Shown here in pieces: positions 1 to 7,282 of a DNA stretch of 17,439 bases. The position numbers and the translations under genes are program-made. Under the pieces are notes generated by a model that worked only from the letters and a program-made list of their open reading frames with translations, did no database searches and was not told the origin of the DNA. The first letter of the stretch is position 1; every line of letters begins with the position of its first letter. The stretch lies in assembly GCA_045580305.1 (NCBI GenBank), contig JAZNNQ010000063.1:1-17439 (forward strand), in the 5' to 3' direction. The DNA is from RGIG7332 sp045580305 (GTDB taxonomy: Bacteria; Bacillota; Clostridia; Oscillospirales; JAAYXM01).

Positions 1-63
1 AAATTCATCTTTTCAGGATGCAAGGCAGTTTTGAAAGCAAGGTTTTTTGTAAAGAGAAAGAAT

Positions 64-100
64 AAAATTCCGGTAATACTGGCGTATTACCGGAATTTTT
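64..100. terminator. Bidirectional intrinsic terminator
   Basis: A perfect 16-bp inverted repeat (64-79 and 84-99) encloses a 4-nt TGGC loop. The stem begins with AAAA and ends with TTTT, so a short U-tract is produced in either direction. It lies 83 bp past the stop of the minus-strand gene at 183-542, and would also stop any plus-strand gene entering from the left. Positions 1-63 contain possible C-terminal coding sequence in more than one frame (stops at 32-34, 63-65 and 100-102), so I do not call a partial gene there. Confidence 0.8.
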
Positions 101-182
101 GATGCACTATTTACGGAAAATATGGTATCAAAACCAATGCTTCCTTATCTGGCTGTGGCGTTCGAGAAACAGCTCTTTTTTG

Positions 183-542
183 CTACTTGACCGACAAAAC
201 CTTATATTGTGCAAGACGGCCGTTAGGGGTCATTCCTACGAACATAATTTTGTTTGGACAGTTCTCTGTTATGTAGTCGAAGAATTGTCGTCCGAAAATA
301 CCGGCAACACCGCGCTTCATAACCGCCCACTCATCACCGTATAATTGCGGTAGGGTAAAAGGGGTACCGTCTGCGAACATACTTAAAGCTCTGCGAACCG
401 CCTCGGAAGGCACAAATATAGAACTCGGTTTGTTAAAAACTTTTTCGCGCACAACATCCTGAACAGAAATTCCTTTGCTCTGCGCTATACGGCAAAGCTC
501 GTTATAATGGTCCTGATCAACGGAAAACTTAATAATAGGCAT
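183..542 (-). CDS. Small ribbon-helix-helix-like protein resembling DUF1413
   Basis: A 119-residue protein of unknown function. The first ~40 residues follow the ribbon-helix-helix pattern: a short strand (IIKFSVD), a helix around HYNELCRIAQSKG, a turn and a second helix (VQDVVREKVF), as in small DNA-binding repressors and antitoxins. The C-terminal half has FTLPQLYGDEW followed by a GIFGRQFFDYI stretch, which resembles DUF1413 proteins; that match is from memory. The start is well supported: GGAGG at 550-554 sits 7 nt upstream of the ATG. It is a single gene, divergent from ftsK, with its own promoter at 595-623 set inside a 16-bp inverted repeat. Autoregulation by the encoded protein is an inference. 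No toxin-like partner lies downstream, where a terminator follows directly. Confidence 0.75.
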   Translation of the reverse strand: MPIIKFSVDQDHYNELCRIAQSKGISVQDVVREKVFNKPSSIFVPSEAVRRALSMFADGTPFTLPQLYGDEWAVMKRGVAGIFGRQFFDYITENCPNKIMFVGMTPNGRLAQYKVLSVK

Positions 543-573
543 AATATAGCCTCCTTACATAAATCTTGCACGG

Positions 574-619
574 CTTTTGTGTCCCTGCAAGCATATACTA
601 ACATGCAGGGACACAAAAG
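574..619. promoter_or_regulatory. Perfect 16-bp inverted repeat, candidate operator
   Basis: The arms are 574-589 (CTTTTGTGTCCCTGCA) and 604-619 (its exact reverse complement), separated by 14 nt, with arm centres 30 bp apart. The right arm fills most of the -35/-10 spacer of the minus-strand promoter at 595-623 and touches its -35. The gap between arms holds the -10, and the left arm covers the expected transcription start near 587. Because transcription would begin inside the left arm, the full hairpin could not form in the minus-strand mRNA. This favours a protein-binding site on DNA over an RNA switch. The regulator is unknown; the adjacent ribbon-helix-helix-like protein is an obvious candidate. 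Confidence 0.6.
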
Positions 620-623
620 TCAA
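595..623 (-). promoter_or_regulatory. Sigma-A-type promoter of the DUF1413-like gene
   Basis: Read on the minus strand, the -35 is TTGACT (623-618), followed by a 17-bp spacer and a -10 TAGTAT (600-595). Expected start of transcription is near 587, giving a ~45-nt leader that carries the GGAGG site. It overlaps the inverted repeat 574-619. Confidence 0.65.
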
Positions 624-706
624 GCCTTTTTTTAAAAATTTTTTTGGAAACTAAAAATTTTGAATGGGAAGGAGAGTTTATGATAGAAAGATAGCATAAT
701 TTCTTT

Positions 707-735
707 TTGCATTTTGATTTAATCTGTGATATACT
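707..735 (+). promoter_or_regulatory. Promoter of the ftsK-ygiQ-ruvCAB-glmM operon
   Basis: The -35 is TTGCAT (707-712), with a 17-bp spacer and an extended -10 TGaTATACT (TATACT at 730-735). The -35 is weak, but the extended -10 compensates. Transcription is expected to begin near 742, giving a leader of about 38 nt to the ftsK ATG, with GAGGTGA at 764-770 as ribosome-binding site. Confidence 0.6.
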
Positions 736-779
736 GTAAAGTAAGTATAACTGTTTATATTTCGAGGTGAATTTCAGAT

Positions 780-3191
780 ATGGCTAAAAAGAGAAAAAGA
801 AATGTGCCAAAGAAGAGAAGCACTAATAAAAAGGCGAGATCGCGCAACACTCGCCGTCAGATTACCAAGAAGGAAAGGGCTAAGTACAATATCATTTGGG
901 GTATTGTGCTGTGCTTTATTGCGTTTTTATTTCTGCTTGCCATTTTCGGCACGGATGCGACCTTCTTAAACTTTATTTCCAATGGCAGTAAGGCGCTTAT
1001 CGGCAACGGCTTCTACGCTATTCCGGTGTTCCTCATTGCGGCGGCAATATCCCTGTTCAAGAGCCACGGTAAGCCCGTGCGCGGAAGGGTTATTCTCGCT
1101 GTTATTGCGCCGCTTGTTGTGGGTATTCTTATCCACAGCTTTAATGGTGCTGACCATATGCTTGAGGCAAGTAAATTTATGGAGGACGGTAAAGCAGGTA
1201 TTGGCGGCGGTCTTATTTCCGGTGCCATCGGCGCGTTTCTTATCGAGAGTATCAGCAGGATAGCGACGATAATTCTCTTTATCTTACTTACCGCGCTTAT
1301 CACTCTTGCAAGCTTTAACATTACCATTGTTGCAGTGATAGACTGGGTCAAGAGCCTTGTCGAGCGCTTCCCGAGAGGCGTTGATTACGACGAGGAGGAC
1401 GAAGACGAGGAAGAAGAGGATGATGAGGATAAGCCGGTCGAGGAAAAGAAGCCTCGCCGTCGCGGCAGAAGCAGAATTGATGTACCCCTTGATGGCGAGG
1501 ATGTACCGGTGGTGGATGATCCTTATGAGCTTCCCGAGAGAAGGGTAAAGACCCCGGCTGAGGTGCTGGCTGAAAGTGCTGCCGCTGAGCCGGACGAGCC
1601 TTATGTTATGGACGAGATCGACGACGAGGGTATCGAAGACGAGGTAATGGACGAGCCTTCCGACATTGCACCGCCCATTGACGAGGGAATTGAGGCGCCG
1701 GACACCGAAACTCAGGGCGAACAGCAGGCGATTTATCACTATCCTCCGGTGTCCCTCCTTGCAAAGCCTAAGGAGACGACAAACGGCGAGAGCACTCAGG
1801 AACTTGCCAAAAAGGCAAAGCATTTAGCGGAGACCATCAGAAGCTTCGGTATTGACATTCACATTTTAAATATAGTACGCGGCCCCTCTGTTACCCGATA
1901 TGAGGTGCAGCTTGACGCGGGTGTTAAATTCTCGCGCCTTACCGGCCTTTCCGACGATATTGCGCTTTCCCTTGGCGCTGCAAGCGTATATATTGCGCCC
2001 ATCCCGGGTAAGTCCGCAATCGGTATTGAGGTGCCCAATGCTACGGCCGACATTGTTTACGCCAGCGAGGTTATCGGCTCTAAGGAATTCACACAGAAGG
2101 AAAGTTCGGTTGCCTTTGCTATGGGTAAGGATATTTCCGGCAAGTGCATTGTGGGCGACATTGAAAAGTTGCCCCACCTGCTTATCGCGGGTACTACCGG
2201 CTCGGGTAAATCGGTTTGCATGAACACCCTTATCGTAAGTCTTCTTTACCGTTCCAGCCCCGATGAGGTGCGCTTTATTATGATCGACCCGAAGATGGTC
2301 GAGCTTGGTACCTATAACGGTATTCCCCACCTTCTTGTTCCGGTTGTTACCGACCCGAAGAAGGCAAACGGTGCTCTCCAGTGGGCGGTACTTGAAATGA
2401 TGAAGCGCTATAATCTTTTCGCGGATGTAGGCGTTAAGAACATTCAGGGCTATAACCAGAAGGTCGAGGAATTTGGTGAGGGCAAGAAATTACCTCGCAT
2501 CGTCATCGTTATCGACGAGCTTGCCGACCTTATGGTGGTTGCGAAAAAAGAGGTTGAGGACTCTATCCTTCGCCTTACACAGATGGCTCGTGCGGCGGGT
2601 ATGCATCTTGTCGTTGCTACACAGCGCCCGTCAACCGATGTTATCACCGGTGTTATCAAGTCAAACATCCCGTCCCGTATCGCTTTCTCTGTTGCATCAA
2701 AGATCGAGTCCAACATTATTTTAGGCTCTGCCGGTGCGGAAAAACTTATCGGACGCGGCGATATGCTCTTTAACCCGATAGGTGCTACCAAGCCTACCCG
2801 TATTCAGGGCTGCTTTATCTCCGGTGACGAGGTTGAGGCGGTTGTTGATTATGTGAAGAAGAGCGGTGTGGCTGAATATTCCGAAGAGATCATCCAGCAG
2901 ATCGAGCATCAGGCTGAAAAGAAATCCTCTGAGGATGAAGCGGGCGGCGACGAGTACGGCGAATTTGACGAGCTTTTAGACGACGCTATTGACATTGTTG
3001 TGGGCAGCGGCAACGCCTCTATTTCATTCCTTCAGAGAAGGTTGAAACTCGGCTATGCAAGAGCCGCCCGCATCGTTGACCAGATGGAGGAGCGCGGAAT
3101 CGTAGGCCCGCCACAGGGCGCTAAGGCTCGCGAGATTCTCATCACTAAGGATCAGTGGAACGAAATTAAAATGAGGCAGGAGAACCTGTAA
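780..3191 (+). CDS. ftsK: DNA translocase FtsK/SpoIIIE
   Basis: An 803-residue septum-anchored ATP-driven DNA pump that moves chromosomal DNA through the closing division or sporulation septum. A very basic N-terminus (residues 1-35) precedes four or five membrane segments (about 38-57, 78-93, 103-121, 141-157 and 160-180). A long acidic linker (about 200-310) leads to the RecA-like motor: Walker A GTTGSGKS at 471-478 and Walker B IVIVIDE ending at Asp579-Glu580. The C-terminal ~65 residues form the winged-helix gamma domain (RLKLGYARAARI, then MEERGIVGP) that reads oriented DNA motifs. The size fits the SpoIIIE-type proteins of Firmicutes. The ATG has GAGGTGA 9 nt upstream. It is first in the operon, and ygiQ starts one base after its stop. 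Whether it serves vegetative division, sporulation or both cannot be told from sequence. Confidence 0.97.
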   Translation: MAKKRKRNVPKKRSTNKKARSRNTRRQITKKERAKYNIIWGIVLCFIAFLFLLAIFGTDATFLNFISNGSKALIGNGFYAIPVFLIAAAISLFKSHGKPVRGRVILAVIAPLVVGILIHSFNGADHMLEASKFMEDGKAGIGGGLISGAIGAFLIESISRIATIILFILLTALITLASFNITIVAVIDWVKSLVERFPRGVDYDEEDEDEEEEDDEDKPVEEKKPRRRGRSRIDVPLDGEDVPVVDDPYELPERRVKTPAEVLAESAAAEPDEPYVMDEIDDEGIEDEVMDEPSDIAPPIDEGIEAPDTETQGEQQAIYHYPPVSLLAKPKETTNGESTQELAKKAKHLAETIRSFGIDIHILNIVRGPSVTRYEVQLDAGVKFSRLTGLSDDIALSLGAASVYIAPIPGKSAIGIEVPNATADIVYASEVIGSKEFTQKESSVAFAMGKDISGKCIVGDIEKLPHLLIAGTTGSGKSVCMNTLIVSLLYRSSPDEVRFIMIDPKMVELGTYNGIPHLLVPVVTDPKKANGALQWAVLEMMKRYNLFADVGVKNIQGYNQKVEEFGEGKKLPRIVIVIDELADLMVVAKKEVEDSILRLTQMARAAGMHLVVATQRPSTDVITGVIKSNIPSRIAFSVASKIESNIILGSAGAEKLIGRGDMLFNPIGATKPTRIQGCFISGDEVEAVVDYVKKSGVAEYSEEIIQQIEHQAEKKSSEDEAGGDEYGEFDELLDDAIDIVVGSGNASISFLQRRLKLGYARAARIVDQMEERGIVGPPQGAKAREILITKDQWNEIKMRQENL

Positions 3192-3192
3192 G

Positions 3193-5055
3193 ATGGATTT
3201 TTTACCCATAAGTAAAAGGGATATGGAGGAGCGCGGCTGGGACTACTACGATTTTCTGTGCATAACGGGAGATGCGTATGTGGACCACCCGAGCTTCGGC
3301 TTTGCGATAATTACCCGCTGCCTTGAGGCGGCAGGGTATAGGGTCGCGGTGCTCGCTCAGCCGGACTGGCGGAATATTAACGCCTTCCGCGCGCTGGGTA
3401 AGCCCAGATTTGGCGCGCTTATTACCGCGGGCAATATCGACTCTATGGTTGCCCATTATACCGTGGGTAAAAAGAAAAGAACAAGGGACGATTACACCCC
3501 GGGCGGCGTTATGGGTAAGCGCCCGGACAGAGCCTCTATTGTATATGCACAGTGTGTTAAAAAAGCATATCCCGACCTGTTTGTTTCCATCGGCGGTCTG
3601 GAGGCGTCCCTCCGCCGCTTTGCACATTACGATTACTGGGACGATAAGGTACGGAAATCAGCGCTTGTTGATTCACACGCTGATGTTCTGGTTTACGGTA
3701 TGGCGGAAAACACAATGGTGTCCTTAGCCAATGCCCTTCGTGACGGCAGGAGCGTTAAGGATATACGGGGTCTGTGCTATTTGACAGGTGACCCGACAGA
3801 CTGTGTTTACCCCTACACCATTTGCCCCTCATATGATGAGGTGGTAACGCAAAAAAAATCATATGCTAAGGCCACCCGCATTCAGCAAAATGAGCAGGAC
3901 GCGGTGGTTGGCCGCGCGATTATACAAAAATTTGCGGAGGGTTTTCTGGTGCAGAATCCGCCGCCCATTCCCCTTACAACAGAAGAGTTTGACCGTACCT
4001 ATGAGCTTCCCTATATGAGGGCGTATCACCCGTCATATGATGCTTTAGGCGGGGTTAAGGCGATTGAAGAGGTGGAACATTCCATCATCCACAATCGCGG
4101 CTGCTTTGGCGGCTGTAACTTCTGCTCCCTTGCTTTCCATCAGGGCAGAGCAATGTCCACACGAAGCCATGAGTCGGTGGTGCAGGAAGCGGAAAAAATT
4201 GCAGGAGGCAAGAATTTCAAGGGCTATATCCACGATGTGGGCGGCCCTACCGCCAATTTCAGGCACACCTCCTGCGAAAAGCAGAAGACACAGGGTATGT
4301 GCAAACGCCAATGCCTTGCTCCCGAGGCGTGCGGAAACCTCAATGTAACACACGAGGATTATTTACAACTTCTCCGTAAGGTCAGGGCTGTCCCCAAGGT
4401 TAAAAAGGTATTTGTGCGCTCGGGTATTCGCTATGACTATCTGATGCACGATAAAAACGACGAATTCTTCCACGAGCTTATCCAACACCACATAAGCGGT
4501 CAGCTTAAGGTGGCGCCCGAGCATTGTGTTGACAGCGTTTTAGATTATATGGGTAAACCACATTTTGAGCTGTATCGGCGCTTTGCGGATAAGTTTTACG
4601 CCCTTAACCGCAGGTATAATAAGGAGCAGTATTTAGTACCTTATCTTATTTCATCACACCCGGGTGCTACATTGAAGGACGCGGTGAAGGTGGCGGAATA
4701 TTTGAATGAAATCGGGCATATGCCAGAGCAGGTGCAGGATTTTTATCCCACGCCGGGCACACTTTCAACTTGTATGTACTACACCGGCATCGACCCCCGC
4801 ACAATGAAGGAGGTATATGTGCCGAAAAATCCCCACGAAAAGGCGATGCAGCGCGCACTTCTGCAATGGAGGCGGCCGGAAAAACGGGCACTGGTGCTTG
4901 AGGCGCTGAAAACCGCAGGTCGTGAGGACCTGATAGGATTTGGCAAAAAGTGCCTTATCCCACCGGAAAAAGGAGCAGTGAAAAATGGCGGTACTGGGAA
5001 TAGACCCGGGCTACGCGATAGTAGGGTACGGTCTGGTAGAAAAAAACGGAAATAA
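3193..5055 (+). CDS. ygiQ: YgiQ family radical SAM protein
   Basis: A 620-residue member of the YgiQ (UPF0313) radical S-adenosylmethionine family. The N-terminal ~290 residues form the family's conserved leader domain. The 4Fe-4S/SAM motif is CFGGCNFC, with cysteines at 304, 308 and 311. A second cysteine-rich stretch of the family follows (CEKQKTQGMCKRQC and EACGNL, about 358-378), as does GQLKVAPEHC and a C-terminal SHPGATL/YPTPGT segment. The substrate is not known for the family. An AGGAG at 3178-3182, inside the end of ftsK, serves as ribosome-binding site, and the 1-bp gap to ftsK suggests translational coupling. The last 24 residues, a Gly/Arg/Lys-rich tail, are encoded in a stretch that overlaps the start of ruvC by 71 bp in another frame. 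Confidence 0.93.
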   Translation: MDFLPISKRDMEERGWDYYDFLCITGDAYVDHPSFGFAIITRCLEAAGYRVAVLAQPDWRNINAFRALGKPRFGALITAGNIDSMVAHYTVGKKKRTRDDYTPGGVMGKRPDRASIVYAQCVKKAYPDLFVSIGGLEASLRRFAHYDYWDDKVRKSALVDSHADVLVYGMAENTMVSLANALRDGRSVKDIRGLCYLTGDPTDCVYPYTICPSYDEVVTQKKSYAKATRIQQNEQDAVVGRAIIQKFAEGFLVQNPPPIPLTTEEFDRTYELPYMRAYHPSYDALGGVKAIEEVEHSIIHNRGCFGGCNFCSLAFHQGRAMSTRSHESVVQEAEKIAGGKNFKGYIHDVGGPTANFRHTSCEKQKTQGMCKRQCLAPEACGNLNVTHEDYLQLLRKVRAVPKVKKVFVRSGIRYDYLMHDKNDEFFHELIQHHISGQLKVAPEHCVDSVLDYMGKPHFELYRRFADKFYALNRRYNKEQYLVPYLISSHPGATLKDAVKVAEYLNEIGHMPEQVQDFYPTPGTLSTCMYYTGIDPRTMKEVYVPKNPHEKAMQRALLQWRRPEKRALVLEALKTAGREDLIGFGKKCLIPPEKGAVKNGGTGNRPGLRDSRVRSGRKKRK

Positions 5056-5473
5056 CATAAAACCCCTGCAATACGGCGTTATCCGTACCGAGGCGGGGAA
5101 ACCCATTGAGGAGCGGCTAAACGAGATTTACGAGGATTTAAGCAAACTTATCGAGGTATTCCGACCCGAGAGTGTTGCCATTGAGAAGTTGTATTTCAAC
5201 ACCAATGAGAAGACCGCTATCAATGTATCCCAGGCGCGCGGTGTCATAATTTTAGCTTGCACTCGCGCGGGTATCCCCATTTACGAGTACACACCACTTC
5301 AGGTAAAAATGTCGGTTGTGGGATATGGCAGGGCGGAGAAAAAACAGGTGCAGGAAATGACCCGCTCCCTTTTGAAACTGGATAAAATACCAAAGCCGGA
5401 TGATGCGGCGGACGCCCTTGCAATCGCGGTGTGTCACGCTCACACTGCGGGAAGTGTGTTATTTAAGGAGTAG
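4985..5473 (+). CDS. ruvC: Holliday junction endonuclease RuvC
   Basis: A 162-residue resolvase that makes paired symmetric cuts in Holliday junctions, working with the RuvAB branch-migration motor encoded next door. The RNase H-like acidic active site is visible: Asp7 in GIDPG, Glu67 in AIEKLYF, and Asp140 and Asp143 in PDDAADALAIA; His151 or His153 follows in the C-terminal helix. Length is typical (E. coli about 173). The start ATG has GGAG at 4972-4975, 9 nt upstream, and gives the standard N-terminus MAVLGIDPG. It therefore lies inside the reading frame of ygiQ (71-bp overlap). RuvA begins 5 bp after the stop. Confidence 0.97.
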   Translation: MAVLGIDPGYAIVGYGLVEKNGNNIKPLQYGVIRTEAGKPIEERLNEIYEDLSKLIEVFRPESVAIEKLYFNTNEKTAINVSQARGVIILACTRAGIPIYEYTPLQVKMSVVGYGRAEKKQVQEMTRSLLKLDKIPKPDDAADALAIAVCHAHTAGSVLFKE

Positions 5474-5478
5474 TTTTT

Positions 5479-6072
5479 ATGTTTTACTATTTAAACGGTG
5501 AACTTTCACATATCGAGGCTAACCTTGCGGTAGTTGATGTGGGTGGCGTGGGTTACGCCTGCCACACATCACTCGGCACCCTTGCGCGGATAAATGTGGG
5601 TGATAAGGTTAAGCTTTACACATATCTCCATGTGCGTGAGGATATTATGGATTTGTACGGCTTTGCGGATTTGGAGGAGCTTAATTTCTTTAAACTTCTC
5701 ATTACAGTATCGGGCGTTGGCCCCAAGGCGGCTCTTTCCGTGCTGTCGGCGGTGACACCCGACCAGCTTATTCTTGCGATTTCCACCGAGGATGAAAAGC
5801 CGCTGCTTGCCGCAAGCGGTGTTGGCAAGAAAATGGCACAGAAGATCATTTTAGAGTTAAAGGACAAGGTGGCAAAGGATACCATTTCCATACCAAAGGG
5901 AAGCGCGGGTATCCCCACTCCTGCAAACGACAGCGTTGCCGAGGCTACCGCGGCGCTCATCGCTCTCGGCTATACGCGAGGTGAGGTGGATACCGCACTT
6001 CGAAACCTTGATATTTCGGGGCTTTCTACCGAGGATATTATTAAAAAGGCACTGTTCGGTTTAATGAGGTAG
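5479..6072 (+). CDS. ruvA: Holliday junction branch-migration protein RuvA
   Basis: A 197-residue protein that forms the tetrameric junction-binding core on which RuvB hexamers assemble. Domain I is an N-terminal OB fold (1-64; FYYLNGEL, GVGYACHTS, LYTYLHVRED). Domain II carries two helix-hairpin-helix motifs, GVGPKAALSVLS (79-90) and SGVGKKMAQKI (113-123). The flexible domain III that contacts RuvB covers about 150-197. AAGGAG at 5465-5470 lies 8 nt before the ATG and overlaps the end of ruvC, so the genes are tightly coupled. Confidence 0.97.
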   Translation: MFYYLNGELSHIEANLAVVDVGGVGYACHTSLGTLARINVGDKVKLYTYLHVREDIMDLYGFADLEELNFFKLLITVSGVGPKAALSVLSAVTPDQLILAISTEDEKPLLAASGVGKKMAQKIILELKDKVAKDTISIPKGSAGIPTPANDSVAEATAALIALGYTRGEVDTALRNLDISGLSTEDIIKKALFGLMR

Positions 6073-6081
6073 ACAAAACTA

Positions 6082-6142
6082 TTGTAGGGGTCGATGCCTA
6101 CATCGACCCGAAGCGGACAGATGTGGGCATCTGTCCCTACAA
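6082..6142. repeat. 61-bp two-hairpin intergenic repeat between ruvA and ruvB
   Basis: The element is bounded by an 8-bp inverted repeat, TTGTAGGG (6082-6089) and CCCTACAA (6135-6142). Inside are two perfect 9-bp hairpins: 6088-6096 with 6101-6109 (loop CCTA), and 6115-6123 with 6128-6136 (loop TGGG). The last two bases, AA, are also the start of the ruvB ribosome-binding site AAGGAG. The layout is that of a small dispersed palindromic element (REP- or MITE-like). I recall similar TAGGG-ended intergenic elements in gut Clostridia, but copy number cannot be judged from one window. Confidence 0.7.
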
Positions 6143-6155
6143 GGAGATGATTTGA

Positions 6156-7205
6156 TTGAGTATTGAATTTAACGATGTTAAACAAGAGGAAGAGAGAATA
6201 GTTACCACGACCCTTTCCCGCGAGGACGAGGGCGAGGTAAGCCTGCGCCCGAAAAAGCTCTGTGACTACCACGGTCAGGAGAAGGCGAAGGATAACCTCT
6301 CCGTATTTATAGAGGCGGCAACCAAGAGAGGTGAGCCCCTTGACCACACTCTGCTTTACGGCCCGCCCGGACTTGGAAAGACCACCTTGGCGGGTATTAT
6401 CGCAAATGAAATGAATGTTAATTTGCGTATAACAAGCGGCCCGGCAATCGAAAAGCCCGGTGATTTGGCCGCGCTTCTTACAAACCTTGCACCTAACGAT
6501 ATTTTATTTATCGATGAGATACACAGATTAAATAAGAGCGTTGAGGAAATACTATATCCTGCAATGGAGGATTATGCCCTTGACATCATTATCGGAAAAG
6601 GGCCTGCGGCGCGCTCTATCCGTCTTGACCTGCCAAAATTCACCCTTGTTGGTGCAACTACAAGAGCAGGTCAGCTTACAACTCCGCTCAGAGACCGTTT
6701 CGGCGTTGTGTTAAGGCTTGAGCTCTATACCCCGGAGGAGCTTAACACGATAGTGCAGAGGAGCGCCGGCATAATGGGCATTGATGTGGATAAGGACGGT
6801 GCATATGAAATCGCCTGCCGAAGTCGCGGTACACCGCGAATTGCAAACCGCATACTGCGCCGTGTGCGCGACTTTGCCGAGGTAAAAGGTAACGGTAAAG
6901 TGGATGCGCGTCTTGCGGACACCGCACTTAAATCTTTAGAGATCGACGAGTTGGGACTGGACGCTACCGACCGCCGTATGCTTCACAGCATAATCACCAC
7001 ATTCGGCGGCGGACCCGTAGGTCTTGATACTCTGGCGGCAACCATAGGTGAAGAGGCGATTACCCTTGAGGATGTGGTAGAGCCCTTCCTTTTGCAGAAC
7101 GGATTTTTAAACCGTACACCCCGTGGCAGATGCGCAACACAGAAGGCATATAAGCATTTGGGACTGCCATTTAATGACGGGGATAGCGGTCAATTGGAGT
7201 TTTAG
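6156..7205 (+). CDS. ruvB: Holliday junction branch-migration helicase RuvB
   Basis: A 349-residue AAA+ ATPase that drives branch migration as a hexamer on RuvA. Walker A is GPPGLGKT (69-76), Walker B FIDEIH with Asp120-Glu121, sensor-1 region GATTRAG (166-172) and the arginine-finger region RDRFG (179-183). A C-terminal winged helix ends with GFLNRTPRGR. The start codon is TTG at 6156: AGGAG at 6142-6146 is 9 nt upstream, while the nearer ATG (6147) and TTG (6152) run into stops after two to four codons. The ribosome-binding site abuts the two-hairpin repeat 6082-6142, which could fold in the mRNA just upstream. Confidence 0.97.
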   Translation: MSIEFNDVKQEEERIVTTTLSREDEGEVSLRPKKLCDYHGQEKAKDNLSVFIEAATKRGEPLDHTLLYGPPGLGKTTLAGIIANEMNVNLRITSGPAIEKPGDLAALLTNLAPNDILFIDEIHRLNKSVEEILYPAMEDYALDIIIGKGPAARSIRLDLPKFTLVGATTRAGQLTTPLRDRFGVVLRLELYTPEELNTIVQRSAGIMGIDVDKDGAYEIACRSRGTPRIANRILRRVRDFAEVKGNGKVDARLADTALKSLEIDELGLDATDRRMLHSIITTFGGGPVGLDTLAATIGEEAITLEDVVEPFLLQNGFLNRTPRGRCATQKAYKHLGLPFNDGDSGQLEF

Positions 7206-7210
7206 AGTAC

Positions 7211-7260
7211 AATCCCTCCACCACCTGCGGTGGTCCCCCTCCCTTTGCACAAGGGAGGCT
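7211..7260. repeat. Two-hairpin intergenic repeat between ruvB and glmM
   Basis: Two hairpins lie in tandem: ACCACC (7220-7225) with GGTGGT (7229-7234, 3-nt loop), and CCTCCCTT (7238-7245) with AAGGGAGG (7251-7258, loop TGCAC). A leading CCTCC (7215-7219) can pair alternatively with GGAGG (7254-7258). There is no T-run after the stem, so it is not a typical intrinsic terminator. It sits 10 bp before the AAAGGA ribosome-binding site of glmM. The type (AATCCCTCC ... AAGGGAGGCTAA) is one I recall as dispersed in gut Clostridia; this is not checked. Confidence 0.6.
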
Positions 7261-7282
7261 AAATGGGAGAAAGGACAAAGTT

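Noticed and set aside
1..102. C-terminal end of a gene entering from the left
   Set aside because: Stops at 32-34, 63-65 and 100-102 leave every plus frame possible, and nothing in the residues decides between them.
99..344. 81-codon plus-strand frame at the left end
   Set aside because: It is antisense to the DUF1413-like gene, starts right on the terminator stem, and has no ribosome-binding site.
680..694. Four-codon frame (ATG ... TAG) after GGAGAG upstream of ftsK
   Set aside because: It lies upstream of the predicted ftsK promoter and is too short to support as a gene.
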